Positions 41,535 through 51,268 of a stretch of DNA of 64,000 nucleotides are shown piece after piece (the stretch's first letter is position 1; each line of letters begins with the position of its first letter). The stretch lies in the NCBI RefSeq assembly GCF_029763755.1, contig NZ_JARUVM010000007.1, positions 48,915-112,914 of the forward strand, in the 5' to 3' direction. This DNA is from Luteimonas sp. 8-5. GTDB lineage: Bacteria; Pseudomonadota; Gammaproteobacteria; Xanthomonadales; Xanthomonadaceae. The notes under the pieces were generated by a model that worked only from the letters and a program-made list of their open reading frames with translations, did not search any database and was not told the origin of the DNA. The translations under genes and the position numbers were made by a program.

Positions 41535-42163
41535 CCGGCGCGCGTCCCGAAGATCCTGTCGCCCGCGTCGCCCAGGCCGGGAAGGATGTAGCCCTTGTCA
41601 TTGAGCCGCTCGTCGATCGCGGCCACGTAGACCTCGACGTCCGGATGCGTGGCCTCGAGCGCGCGCAGGCCTTCCGGCGCGGCCACCAGGAACAGGCCCT
41701 TGATCCGGGTCGCGCCCGCGCGCTTGAGCATGTCGACCGTCGCCACCAGGGTGCCGCCGGTGGCGAGCATCGGGTCGAGGATCAGCACCGTGCGGTCGCC
41801 GATGTCGCCGACCAGGTTCTCGTAATAGGTCTCCGGCAGCAGCGTCGCTTCGTCGCGACGCATGCCCACGACGCTGACCTTGGCGGCGGGAATCAGTTCC
41901 AGCACGCCCGGCAGCATGCCCAGGCCTGCGCGCAGGATCGGCACCAGGGTGATCTTGCGGCCCTTGATCCGTCGGACGTCGATCGGACCGGCCCAGCCGT
42001 CGACCGTGGCGTCTTCCATCTCCAGGTCGGCGGTGGCCTCGTAGGTGAGCAGGGTCGCCACCTCCGAGGCCAGTTCGCGGAAGGTCTTGGTGCTGTTGTC
42101 GCCACGGCGCATCAGGCCCAGCTTGTGCTGGACCAGGGGATGGCGGACTTCGACGATCTTCAT
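41531..42163 (-). CDS. upp: Uracil phosphoribosyltransferase
   Basis: The 210-residue enzyme makes UMP from uracil and PRPP for pyrimidine salvage. The PRPP-binding motif [13 protein letters not shown] and the N-terminal [19 protein letters not shown] are characteristic. It is convergent with the TMEM43-like gene (4-base overlap). A REP-like repeat lies just upstream of its start. Confidence 0.97.
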   Translation of the reverse strand: MKIVEVRHPLVQHKLGLMRRGDNSTKTFRELASEVATLLTYEATADLEMEDATVDGWAGPIDVRRIKGRKITLVPILRAGLGMLPGVLELIPAAKVSVVGMRRDEATLLPETYYENLVGDIGDRTVLILDPMLATGGTLVATVDMLKRAGATRIKGLFLVAAPEGLRALEATHPDVEVYVAAIDERLNDKGYILPGLGDAGDRIFGTRAG

Positions 42164-42170
42164 GCAGGGC

Positions 42171-42196
42171 CTTCGCGGCTGCCGCCGCTCCTACAC
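42171..42196. repeat. REP-like xanthomonad intergenic repeat, copy 2
   Basis: The sequence matches copy 1 (4870-4895) except for the base after GGCT and the final base (G to C). It lies between the upp start and the end of the aminotransferase gene. Confidence 0.55.
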
Positions 42197-42207
42197 AGGG
42201 ATCGTGA

Positions 42208-43701
42208 TTATGCCGCCTGTTGCTGGCGCGGGCCTTCCAGCAACGCGCGCTTGACCAGGCCCAGGACCAGGTCGAGCTCGTCGGCGGTCATGTCGAAGCG
42301 CGGGGTGAAGCGCAGCGAGTTCTCGCCTCCGTGGATCACGCCCAGGCCCTGCTCGCGCAGCCATTCCTCGCTGGAGCCGGCGCCGTAGCCCTTGAACTGC
42401 GGGGCCAGTTCGCAGGAGAACAGCAGGCCGGTGCCCTGGACCTTGGTGATCAGGCCGCCGAGCTCGGACTTCAGCGCTTCCAGGCCGGCCACGGCCTGGC
42501 GGCCGCGCTCGCGGATGTTGGCGCGCAGCTCGGGGGTGAGCTTGGCCAGCACCACGCAGGCCACGTCCAGCGCGCGCGGGTTGGCGGTCATGGTGTTGCC
42601 GTAGGTGCCGCGCGCGTAGATGCCGGCGGCGCGATCGTTGCAGGCGAGCACCGACAGCGGGTACTGGCCTGCGTTGAGCGCCTTGGAGTAGGTCTCCATG
42701 TCCGGCGCTTCCTGGGTCTCGAAACCGGGGTAGTCGACGATGGACAGCGTGCCGGTGGCGCGCAGCCCCGCCTGGATCGAGTCGACCAGCAGCAGCGCGC
42801 CGTGTTCCCTGGTCAGTTCGCGCGCGGCTGCGTAGAAGTCCACCGGCACGCTGCGGCCCGGATCGCCTTCGCCCATCACCGGCTCCAGGAACATCGCCTC
42901 GATGAACCAGCCCTTGGCATCGGCATCGGCGAACGCCTGCTTCAGCGCGGCGATGTCGTACGGCGGCACGACGATCACGCTGTCCTCGCCGCGGTAGCTG
43001 GCCAGGTGGGTGAGGTAGGCCTTGCGGGTGGAATCGGAGTACAGCGCCGGCCGGTCGGTGCGGCCGTGGAAGCTGCCCTTGACCACCAGGCGCTTGATCG
43101 TGCGGCCGGCGTGGCGCGCGCCCGGCTCGGTCATGGTCTTGGCGTTGGTGTCGGCGACGCGCGCGGCCAGGCCGACGGCTTCGGAACCGGAGTTGAGGCA
43201 CATGAACTTGTTGAACGGGCTGCCGCCCTTGCGGCTGTGGCCGATCTCGGCCTGCAGCGCGCGGGTGAAGCGCAGCTGCGACAGGCTCGGGGTCATGATG
43301 TTGGCCAGTGCCTGCGGCTTGGCCATCGCATCGAGGATGTCCTGCGGAGCGTGGCCGAAGCCGAGCATGCCGTAGCCGCCGGTGTCGTACAGCACCGCGC
43401 CCTTGAGGGTCACGATCCACGGGCCGCGCGCGGCCAGGGCGACATACGGGTTGACCGCGTCCTGCTGGTAGAAGTTGATGAAGCCGGCCTGCACCGCCTG
43501 CAGTTGCGCGTCCTCGTCGAGGTCGAGCAGGTCGGCGAAATCCTTGCGGATGCTGGCGTATTCGGCGGCCGCAGCCTCGATCGCGGCGGCCAGCTCGGCG
43601 TGGCTGGCGGCGAAGCGCAGCACGGTGGCGTCGTCGAGTCCGGTGGTGCGGCGCGAGCCCTTGTGGGCGCGGAGCGGGGCGAGCTGGTCGAGCAGCGACA
43701 T
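42208..43701 (-). CDS. Class III PLP-dependent aminotransferase
   Basis: The 497-residue protein has the class III fold with a PLP lysine in YSKALNAGQYPLS and DSIQAGLRATG replacing the usual DEVQxGxGRTG. The pyridine-binding Asp is retained. The N-terminus is extended by about 40 residues. The substrate cannot be assigned from sequence; the divergent Lrp regulator and the AT-rich promoter region hint at an amino acid such as lysine or ornithine. GGAGG lies 8 bases upstream of the ATG at 43701. Confidence 0.75.
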   Translation of the reverse strand: MSLLDQLAPLRAHKGSRRTTGLDDATVLRFAASHAELAAAIEAAAAEYASIRKDFADLLDLDEDAQLQAVQAGFINFYQQDAVNPYVALAARGPWIVTLKGAVLYDTGGYGMLGFGHAPQDILDAMAKPQALANIMTPSLSQLRFTRALQAEIGHSRKGGSPFNKFMCLNSGSEAVGLAARVADTNAKTMTEPGARHAGRTIKRLVVKGSFHGRTDRPALYSDSTRKAYLTHLASYRGEDSVIVVPPYDIAALKQAFADADAKGWFIEAMFLEPVMGEGDPGRSVPVDFYAAARELTREHGALLLVDSIQAGLRATGTLSIVDYPGFETQEAPDMETYSKALNAGQYPLSVLACNDRAAGIYARGTYGNTMTANPRALDVACVVLAKLTPELRANIRERGRQAVAGLEALKSELGGLITKVQGTGLLFSCELAPQFKGYGAGSSEEWLREQGLGVIHGGENSLRFTPRFDMTADELDLVLGLVKRALLEGPRQQQAA

Positions 43702-43831
43702 GGGCGGTCCTCCAAAGGGCTATCCCATCTATTATCGGGAAGTATTCGTCGATTAACAGGTGCGAATTGCGCTGAATTCATATAGATTTCGGCGAATCGC
43801 CGAAACATGCCGCCAGACCGGGAGTCGCGCC
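43702..43831. promoter_or_regulatory. Divergent promoter region with a perfect palindrome
   Basis: This AT-rich 130-base spacer separates the aminotransferase and the Lrp-type regulator. It contains a 17-bp perfect palindrome, TTCGGCGAATCGCCGAA (43788-43804), whose end is 27 bases upstream of the regulator's ATG. Lrp-family operators are usually imperfect palindromes of 13-15 bp in AT-rich DNA, so this is a reasonable operator candidate for autoregulation and for control of the aminotransferase. Confidence 0.5.
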
Positions 43832-44263
43832 ATGGCCCTGACCCGCGCCGATGAAGCCCTGCTGTCCCTGTTGCGCGAGAATGCGCGGGCTTCCACCGCC
43901 GAGATCGCGCGCAAGCTGCAGCTGTCGCGGACCACGGTGCAGAGCCGGATCCAGCGGCTCGAACAGATGGGAGTGATCGCCGGGTACACGGTACGCATCG
44001 GCGACGATTTCGGCCGCGACCGAATCCGGGCGCTGATCATGGTCACGGTGCTACCCAAGCAGATGCCGGCCGTGGTCGAGGCGCTGCGCGGGATGCGCGA
44101 GGTGCGCAGCCTGCAGTCGGTCAGCGGCATCTGGGACCTGGTGGCCTTGGCGATCGTGCCCACGATCGGTGAGATGGACGAGCTCACCGACCGCATCGGC
44201 GCCCTGCAGGGCGTGGAACGGACCACGTCGTCGCTGGTGCTGTCGACCAAATTCGAACGTTGA
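43832..44263 (+). CDS. Lrp/AsnC family transcriptional regulator
   Basis: The 143-residue protein has an N-terminal helix-turn-helix ([20 protein letters not shown]) and a C-terminal RAM/AsnC ligand-binding domain. It would bind an amino acid and control genes for its metabolism. I start at the ATG at 43832, with GGGAG upstream; a longer frame from 43760 would run through the palindrome. It is divergent from the aminotransferase, its likely target. Confidence 0.92.
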   Translation: MALTRADEALLSLLRENARASTAEIARKLQLSRTTVQSRIQRLEQMGVIAGYTVRIGDDFGRDRIRALIMVTVLPKQMPAVVEALRGMREVRSLQSVSGIWDLVALAIVPTIGEMDELTDRIGALQGVERTTSSLVLSTKFER

Positions 44264-44270
44264 GACTCAT

Positions 44271-45295
44271 TTGAAGAAGAGCGATTTCCATTACGAACTG
44301 CCGCCGGAACTGATCGCGCAGGCGCCCTTGCCCGAGCGTTCGGCCAGCCGGTTGCTGCTGGTGCCGCGCGCACCGGCAGCGTTCGCCGACCACGGCATCC
44401 GCGACCTGCCGATGCTGCTGCAGCCCGGCGACCTGCTGGTGTTCAACGATACCCGGGTGATCCCCGCGCGCCTGTTCGGGCACAAGCAGGGCAGCGGTGG
44501 CAGGGCCGAGATCCTGGTCGAGCGCCTGCTGCCCGGCAACGAGGCCAGGGTGCAGCTGGGCGTGAGCAAACCGATGAAGCCCGGCGGGCGCATCGAGCTC
44601 GACGCCGGCGGCCAGGCCGAGGTGCTGGGTCGCGAAGGCGAGTTCTACCGGCTGCGCTTCGCGGTCGATGGCGACCTTGCCGGGTGGCTGCAGCACGCAG
44701 GGCAGTTGCCGTTGCCGCCCTATATCCACCGCGCCCCCGGGGCCGACGACCAGGAGCGTTACCAGACGGTGTTCGCGCGCGCGCCCGGCGCGGTCGCAGC
44801 GCCCACCGCCGGCCTGCACTTCGACGAGGCGCTGCTGCAGGCATTGCGCGAACGCGGCGTCGAGACCGGCCGCGTCACCCTGCACGTGGGTGCCGGCACC
44901 TTCCAGCCGGTGCGCATGGACGACTTGTCCGAACACCGCATGCACAGCGAATGGCTCAGCGTCGACGCCACGCTGGTGGAGCAGGTACGCCAGGCGCGCG
45001 CCCGCGGCGGGCGCGTCGTTGCGGTCGGCACCACCGTGGTGCGCGCGCTGGAAAGCGCCTTGCGCGACGGCGAACTGCAGCCTTTCCAGGGCGAGACTTC
45101 GATCTTCATCCTGCCCGGTTACCGCATCCGCAGCGTCGATGCGCTGCTCACCAACTTCCACCTGCCGGAGTCGACCCTGCTCATGCTGGTCTCCGCCTTT
45201 GCCGGCCGCGAGCGCATGTTCGCCGCCTACGATCACGCGATCGCCGAACGCTATCGCTTCTTTTCCTACGGCGACGCGATGCTGCTATGGGGCGC

Positions 45296-45299
<4 letters not shown>
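44271..45299 (+). CDS. queA: tRNA preQ1(34) S-adenosylmethionine ribosyltransferase-isomerase, TTG start
   Basis: The 342-residue enzyme transfers the ribosyl moiety of SAM to preQ1 in tRNA, making epoxyqueuosine. The TTG at 44271 gives [20 protein letters not shown], the normal QueA N-terminus. No ATG gives this. The stop overlaps the tgt start (ATGA). It heads the queA-tgt-yajC-secD-secF run. Confidence 0.93.
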
Positions 45300-46450
<1,151 letters not shown>

Positions 46451-46485
46451 TTCCCGGCTGTTTCGCCCTCTGGACGACCATTTAG

Positions 46486-46839
46486 ATGAACCTGCTCGAC
46501 CTTCTCGTTTCGCCCGCCTATGCCCAGGCGGCCAGCCAGCCGGCTCCCGGCGGCCTGTTCGGCGGCGGCCTCGGCGGCCTGATGTTCCCGATCCTGCTGA
46601 TCGCGGTGATGTACTTCCTGATGATCCGCCCGCAGATGAAGCGGCAGAAGGAACATCGCGCCATGCTCGACAAGCTGGCCAATGGCGACGAAGTGATCAC
46701 CAATGGCGGCGTCGCCGGCGTGGTGCGCGAGCTGGGCGAGCACTTCGTCACCGTCGAGATCGCCGACAACGTGCGCATCCGCGTGCAGAAGGGTGCGATC
46801 GCAAACGTGCTGCCCAAGGGCACGCTCAAGTCGGCCTGA
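46486..46839 (+). CDS. yajC: Preprotein translocase subunit YajC
   Basis: The 117-residue protein has a single N-terminal membrane helix (GGLMFPILLIAVMYFLM) and the YajC tail (RIRVQKGAIANVLPKGTL). It associates with SecDF and the YidC-holo-translocon. It follows tgt after 35 bases and precedes secD, the usual sec cluster order. Confidence 0.96.
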   Translation: MNLLDLLVSPAYAQAASQPAPGGLFGGGLGGLMFPILLIAVMYFLMIRPQMKRQKEHRAMLDKLANGDEVITNGGVAGVVRELGEHFVTVEIADNVRIRVQKGAIANVLPKGTLKSA

Positions 46840-46902
46840 GCCGGCATTACTGACTGAAGGCGTGCGCCCGGGCGGGGAAGCCGGGCCACGCGGGGCTTTC
46901 CG

Positions 46903-48774
46903 ATGCTCGAATACGGACGATTCAAGTACTTCATCATCCTGGCCGTGGTGTTGCTCAGCGTGCTCTATGCGCTGCCCAACATCTATCCGCAGGATCCGTC
47001 GGTACAGGTCACCGCCAATCGCGGCTACGAGGTCGGCCCCGAACTGCAGAAGCAGGTCGAGGCGACGCTGGCCGAAGCCGGGGTCGTGCCGAAGTCCGTC
47101 GAGATCGAGGAGGACGGCGAGCTGCTGGTGCGGCTGAACGACGTGATCGCGCAGACGAAGGCCAGCGATGCGATCAGTGCCGCGGTCGGCGACAACTTCG
47201 TGGTCGCGCTCAACCTGGCCTCCACCGAACCCGAGTGGCTGGGCAAGATCGGCGCGCGGCGCATGCTGATGGGCCTGGACCTGCAGGGCGGCGTGCACTT
47301 CCTGATGCAGGTCGACCGCAAGGCCGCGCTGGACAAGCGCTTCGATGCCTATGCCGAGGACCTGCGGGTGCTGCTGCGCGACAACCGCGTGCGCTACCAG
47401 TCGGTCGAGCGCCGTGCCGACGATTCCATCGTCGCCACCCTGGCCACGCCGGAAGCCGCCGCCCAGGCGCGCGACCTGGCCGCGCGCGACATGCCGACGC
47501 TGCGCATGGATGTCGAGGGCAACACCCTGGCCATGCACGTGCCGGATTCGGAAATCCAGCAGATCACCAGCGATGCGATCGAGCAGAACGTCGGTACCCT
47601 GCGCAACCGCATCAACGAGCTCGGCGTGGCCGAGCCGATCATCCAGCGCCAAGGTTCCGAACGCGTGGTGGTGCAGCTGCCGGGCGTGCAGGACACCGCC
47701 CAGGCCAAGCGCATCCTCGGCGCCACCGCCACCCTGGAATACCGCGGCGTCGTGGATGCCAATGCCTACGAGGCACGCGACAGCGGCCTGGTCCCGCCCG
47801 AAGGCAAGCTGTTCTTCCGCAAGGAGATCGGCCCGGACGGCAAGCCGATCCCGATCATCCTCAACAAGCGCGTCATCGCCACCGGCGACCAGCTGGTCGA
47901 CGCGCGTTCGGGCTACGACCAGCAGACCGGCACGCCGATGGTCTCGGTGCGCCTGAACGGCATCGGCGGCCAGCGCATGTTCGACTTCACCAGCGAGAAC
48001 GTCGGCAAGCCGATGGCGGTGGTCTACGTCGAGCGCGTACCCGAGGTCACCACCGGCCCGGACGGCGAAGAAGTCCGCATCACCCGCACCCGCGAGCAGG
48101 TCATCTCGGTGGCCACCATCAACGGCGTGTTCGGCAAGGAGTTCCAGACCACCGGCCTGGAAAGCCCGAAGGAAGCCGCGGACCTGGCCCTGCTGCTGCG
48201 TGCCGGCGCGCTGGCCGCGCCGATGGACTTCGTCGAACAGCGCGTGGTCGGCCCGAGCCTGGGCAAGGAGAACGTGGAGCGCGGCATGACCGCGGTGCTG
48301 TATTCGTTCGGCTTCGCGCTGGTGTTCTTCCTCGTCTATTACCGCATGTTCGGCGTGGTCACCTGCGTCGCGCTGTTGCTCAACCTGCTGATGGTGGTGG
48401 CGGTGATGTCGTTCCTCGGCGCGACCCTGACCTTGCCTGGCTTGGCCGGCATCGCGCTGACCGTCGGCATGTCGGTGGACGCCAACGTGTTGATCAACGA
48501 ACGCATACGCGAGGAGTTGCGGGCAGGCGTACCGCCGAAGGCGGCGATCGCGGCCGGCTACGACAAGGCATCGGGCACCATCGCCGACGCCAACCTCACC
48601 GCGATCCTTGCCGGCGTGGCGCTGTTCGCCTTCGGCACCGGCCCGGTCAAGGGGTTCGCGGTCTCGATGATCGCCGGTATCGTCACCTCGATGTACACCG
48701 CGGTTTCGGTGTCGCGCGGCCTTGCCACCCTCATCTACGGACACCGGCGCAAGCTGAAGTCCGTGGCGATCTGA
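46903..48774 (+). CDS. secD: Protein translocase subunit SecD
   Basis: The 623-residue protein has a first transmembrane helix (FIILAVVLLSVLYALPNIYP), the periplasmic P1 region, and the C-terminal helices with the SecD signature (GLDLQGGVHFLMQVD; ADANLTAILAGVALF). With SecF it uses the proton gradient to pull proteins from the SecYEG channel. It starts at the ATG at 46903; secF follows 13 bases after the stop. Confidence 0.97.
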   Translation: MLEYGRFKYFIILAVVLLSVLYALPNIYPQDPSVQVTANRGYEVGPELQKQVEATLAEAGVVPKSVEIEEDGELLVRLNDVIAQTKASDAISAAVGDNFVVALNLASTEPEWLGKIGARRMLMGLDLQGGVHFLMQVDRKAALDKRFDAYAEDLRVLLRDNRVRYQSVERRADDSIVATLATPEAAAQARDLAARDMPTLRMDVEGNTLAMHVPDSEIQQITSDAIEQNVGTLRNRINELGVAEPIIQRQGSERVVVQLPGVQDTAQAKRILGATATLEYRGVVDANAYEARDSGLVPPEGKLFFRKEIGPDGKPIPIILNKRVIATGDQLVDARSGYDQQTGTPMVSVRLNGIGGQRMFDFTSENVGKPMAVVYVERVPEVTTGPDGEEVRITRTREQVISVATINGVFGKEFQTTGLESPKEAADLALLLRAGALAAPMDFVEQRVVGPSLGKENVERGMTAVLYSFGFALVFFLVYYRMFGVVTCVALLLNLLMVVAVMSFLGATLTLPGLAGIALTVGMSVDANVLINERIREELRAGVPPKAAIAAGYDKASGTIADANLTAILAGVALFAFGTGPVKGFAVSMIAGIVTSMYTAVSVSRGLATLIYGHRRKLKSVAI

Positions 48775-48787
48775 CGGAGCACACACC

Positions 48788-49756
48788 ATGCAATTCAACG
48801 TGTTCCCGCACGACAGCAAGTTCGACTTCATGCGCCTGCGCTTCGTGTCGACGGGCCTGTCGATCGCGCTGCTGGTGGTTGCGCTCGGCGCGATGGCCAT
48901 CAACGGCTTCAACTTCGCGCTGGACTTCACCGGCGGCACCTCGGTCGAGCTGCGCTTCGACAAGCCCGCAGACGTCGATGCCGTGCGCGAGCGCCTGGAC
49001 GCGGCCGGCTTCCCCGGCGCGCAGGTGCAGACCTACGGTTCCGGCGCCGACCTGCTGGTGCGCCTGCAACCGAAGGAAGCCGCGGCCGATGGCGTCCAGG
49101 ACGATCCCGACAGCGACAGCAGCCAGATGGCCGAGGAAGTGGTCAAGATCGTCTCGACCCCGGAAAACCCCGCGCACCGCCTGAGCAGCGGCTACGTCGG
49201 CCCGCAGGTCGGCAAGGAGCTGGCCCAGAACGGCATCTACGCGATGCTGTTCGTGGTGATCGGCTTCCTGGCCTACATCTCGTTCCGCTTCGAGTGGAAG
49301 TTCGCGGTGGCGGCAATCCTGACCACCATGCACGACGTGGTCGTGGTCGCCGGCTGGTTCGCGATCAGCGGGCACGAGTTCGACCTGACGGTACTGGCCG
49401 GCATCATGGGCGTGATGGGTTTCTCCATCAACGACACCATCGTGGTGTTCGACCGCGTGCGCGAGAATTTCCGCGGCATGCGCGCGTCGCCGCGCGAGAT
49501 CCTCAACGCGTCGATCAACCAGACCCTGTCGCGCACGGTGATCACTTCCTTCGTGGCGTTCCTGACCGTGCTGGCGCTGTACCTGTACGGCGGCGGTTCG
49601 CTGCAGGGCATGGCCGAGTCGATGATGGTCGGCATCATCCTCGGCACGCTGTCGTCGATCTTCGTGGCCTGCCCGCTGCTGATGTGGCTGGGCACGAACA
49701 AGCAGGACCTGATGCCGAAGGCGCGGGACGACGCGGAACTGGCGCGTCGTCCGTAA
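48788..49756 (+). CDS. secF: Protein translocase subunit SecF
   Basis: The 322-residue protein has six hydrophobic spans and the SecF signature (MGFSINDTIVVFDRVRENFR). It completes the SecDF proton-driven motor. The periplasmic P4 region carries an acidic insert (QDDPDSDSSQMAEEV). A double hairpin (49757-49816) follows and probably terminates it against the convergent GST gene. Confidence 0.97.
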   Translation: MQFNVFPHDSKFDFMRLRFVSTGLSIALLVVALGAMAINGFNFALDFTGGTSVELRFDKPADVDAVRERLDAAGFPGAQVQTYGSGADLLVRLQPKEAAADGVQDDPDSDSSQMAEEVVKIVSTPENPAHRLSSGYVGPQVGKELAQNGIYAMLFVVIGFLAYISFRFEWKFAVAAILTTMHDVVVVAGWFAISGHEFDLTVLAGIMGVMGFSINDTIVVFDRVRENFRGMRASPREILNASINQTLSRTVITSFVAFLTVLALYLYGGGSLQGMAESMMVGIILGTLSSIFVACPLLMWLGTNKQDLMPKARDDAELARRP

Positions 49757-49816
49757 GGCCCTCATCCGCCCCGCTGCGCGGGGCGCCTTCTCCCGCGGGC
49801 GGGAGAAGGGCGAAGG
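49757..49816. terminator. Bidirectional double-hairpin element between secF and GST gene
   Basis: Two adjacent palindromes are visible: GCCCCG/CGGGGC (about 49769-49784) and the perfect CTTCTCCCG/CGGGAGAAG (about 49788-49809). There is no T-run, so termination would be weak or Rho-assisted. The sequence type (CCCTCATCCGCCCC... GGGAGAAGG) is a recurrent intergenic repeat in this bacterial family. Confidence 0.5.
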
Positions 49817-50431
49817 TCAGGCCAGGCCTTCCTGCTTGAGCGCGGCCTGGACGCCGGGGTCGGCCTCCATCTGCCGGAAATGGCGCTCGAGGTTGCCAAG
49901 GCCCGCGAGGTCGATGCCCTGCGCCCTGGCCCAGCGGGTCACGACGTAGAGATAAGGGTCGGCGATCGAACGCGTGCTGCCGGCGATCCAGTCGTGCTTG
50001 CCGAGCTGGGCGTCGACGCGCTCGAACAGGGTGCGCAGCTGCGTGCGCGCGGCGTCCTTGGTCTTCTCGATCATGGCGGCGTCGCCAAGGTAGGCGGTGG
50101 TGCCGAACAGCGGCTTGAACGCCGGATGCATGTCCGAATTGACGAAGGCGAGCCAGCGGTCGACCTCCGCCCGCGAGCGCAGCGTGCCGTCGCCGGCCAG
50201 GCCGGCCTCGGGGCTGGTGGCCGCGATGTAGTTGAGGATCGCGGTGTTCTGGGTCAGGACCCAGCCGTCCTGCTCGAGCACCGGCACCGCCCCGGCGGGA
50301 TTGAGCGCAAGGAACTCCGGGGACTTGCGCACCTCGCGCGACGCTGCCACCGCCTCGTAGGGCTGGCCGGTCCATTCGAGCGCGATGTGGTCTGCCAGCG
50401 AGCAGGCGCCGGGGGAGTAGTAGAGCTTCAT
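49817..50431 (-). CDS. Glutathione S-transferase family protein
   Basis: The 204-residue protein has a thioredoxin-like N-terminal domain (MKLYYSPGACSLADHIALEW) and an alpha-helical C-terminal domain (SIADPYLYVVTRWA). It resembles bacterial beta-class GSTs, with Cys10 (PGACS) as in that class. Substrate unknown. It starts at the ATG at 50431; an upstream frame to 50458 adds nine residues without support. Confidence 0.92.
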   Translation of the reverse strand: MKLYYSPGACSLADHIALEWTGQPYEAVAASREVRKSPEFLALNPAGAVPVLEQDGWVLTQNTAILNYIAATSPEAGLAGDGTLRSRAEVDRWLAFVNSDMHPAFKPLFGTTAYLGDAAMIEKTKDAARTQLRTLFERVDAQLGKHDWIAGSTRSIADPYLYVVTRWARAQGIDLAGLGNLERHFRQMEADPGVQAALKQEGLA

Positions 50432-50525
50432 CGGGGACTCCAGGTCGGGGCGCCCCACTATGGGCCCCGCACAGGGGACGCAGCATCACGCTGGCCGCAA
50501 CGGTGCGTTGCGGCGATGGACGAGA

Positions 50526-50984
50526 TCAGCCCTTGCGCGGCTTGAGCGACTGCACCTTGAAGAACGTGTGGTCGCCGATCACCGCCACCTGGTAGGCGTT
50601 GCGCCAGCTCGGCTGGGCGATGGCGATCGCGGCGAAGTGGCTGGCGCCGGGACCGATTTCCTTGCGTTCGCCGGGCGGCAGCGCCCAGTTGCGCTCCGAT
50701 TCCAGCGCCACGGTCACCGCTTCGGCCCACGCCTCGGTATTGCTCAGGCGGGTGTTGGGCGACACCAGGCTGGGCGCGAACTGCTTGCGCGCGGTGACCA
50801 CCGAACACACGTCGTCGCCCCACAGGCCGCTGTCGCGGCGGCGCAGGGCCACCTCGGCGACCGCCTGCTGGCCGCGCTCGGACTGGTCGCGGGCTTCAAG
50901 GTAGACGGTGGTACTCAGGCACAACGAGTCTGCGGCGGGCTGCGGCAGTACCTGCGACAGCCAGAGGATCCAGGCCAACTTCAT
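50526..50984 (-). CDS. SleB-like cell wall hydrolase
   Basis: The 152-residue protein has a short signal-like N-terminus (MKLAWILWLSQVLPQPAADS) and the SleB/Hydrolase_2 pattern: LEARDQSERGQQAVAEVAL, QFAPS and a GASHFAA end. These proteins cut peptidoglycan (lytic transglycosylase). I start at 50984, which gives the signal peptide; the frame continues far upstream without one. It lies between the GST gene and the divergent prpD-like gene. Confidence 0.7.
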   Translation of the reverse strand: MKLAWILWLSQVLPQPAADSLCLSTTVYLEARDQSERGQQAVAEVALRRRDSGLWGDDVCSVVTARKQFAPSLVSPNTRLSNTEAWAEAVTVALESERNWALPPGERKEIGPGASHFAAIAIAQPSWRNAYQVAVIGDHTFFKVQSLKPRKG

Positions 50985-51268
50985 CGGGGGCTCCTTGCTC
51001 CGTTGCGCCGCCCCGCGATATTGCGTGGCATCCGTGAGGATCCCGTGACCGGGGCGGCATGGCGTACTGGGGAGGGCGGCGGCTCTGCGGCGCGCCTTTG
51101 CCCGGGGCAAAAAAGTTGGCGCACGGTAAGGGCCGCAAACCCAACCCAGCCTGAACAGGGGTTGTCCTGAATTGGGCCCCTTCACGCCGGCGGCGAGCTG
51201 ACGGCTGGTTGGCCGTTTCCCTCGGCACGGGGCAAAATAGCCGGCTCCCCGCACCGAAAGCAGCCCAG

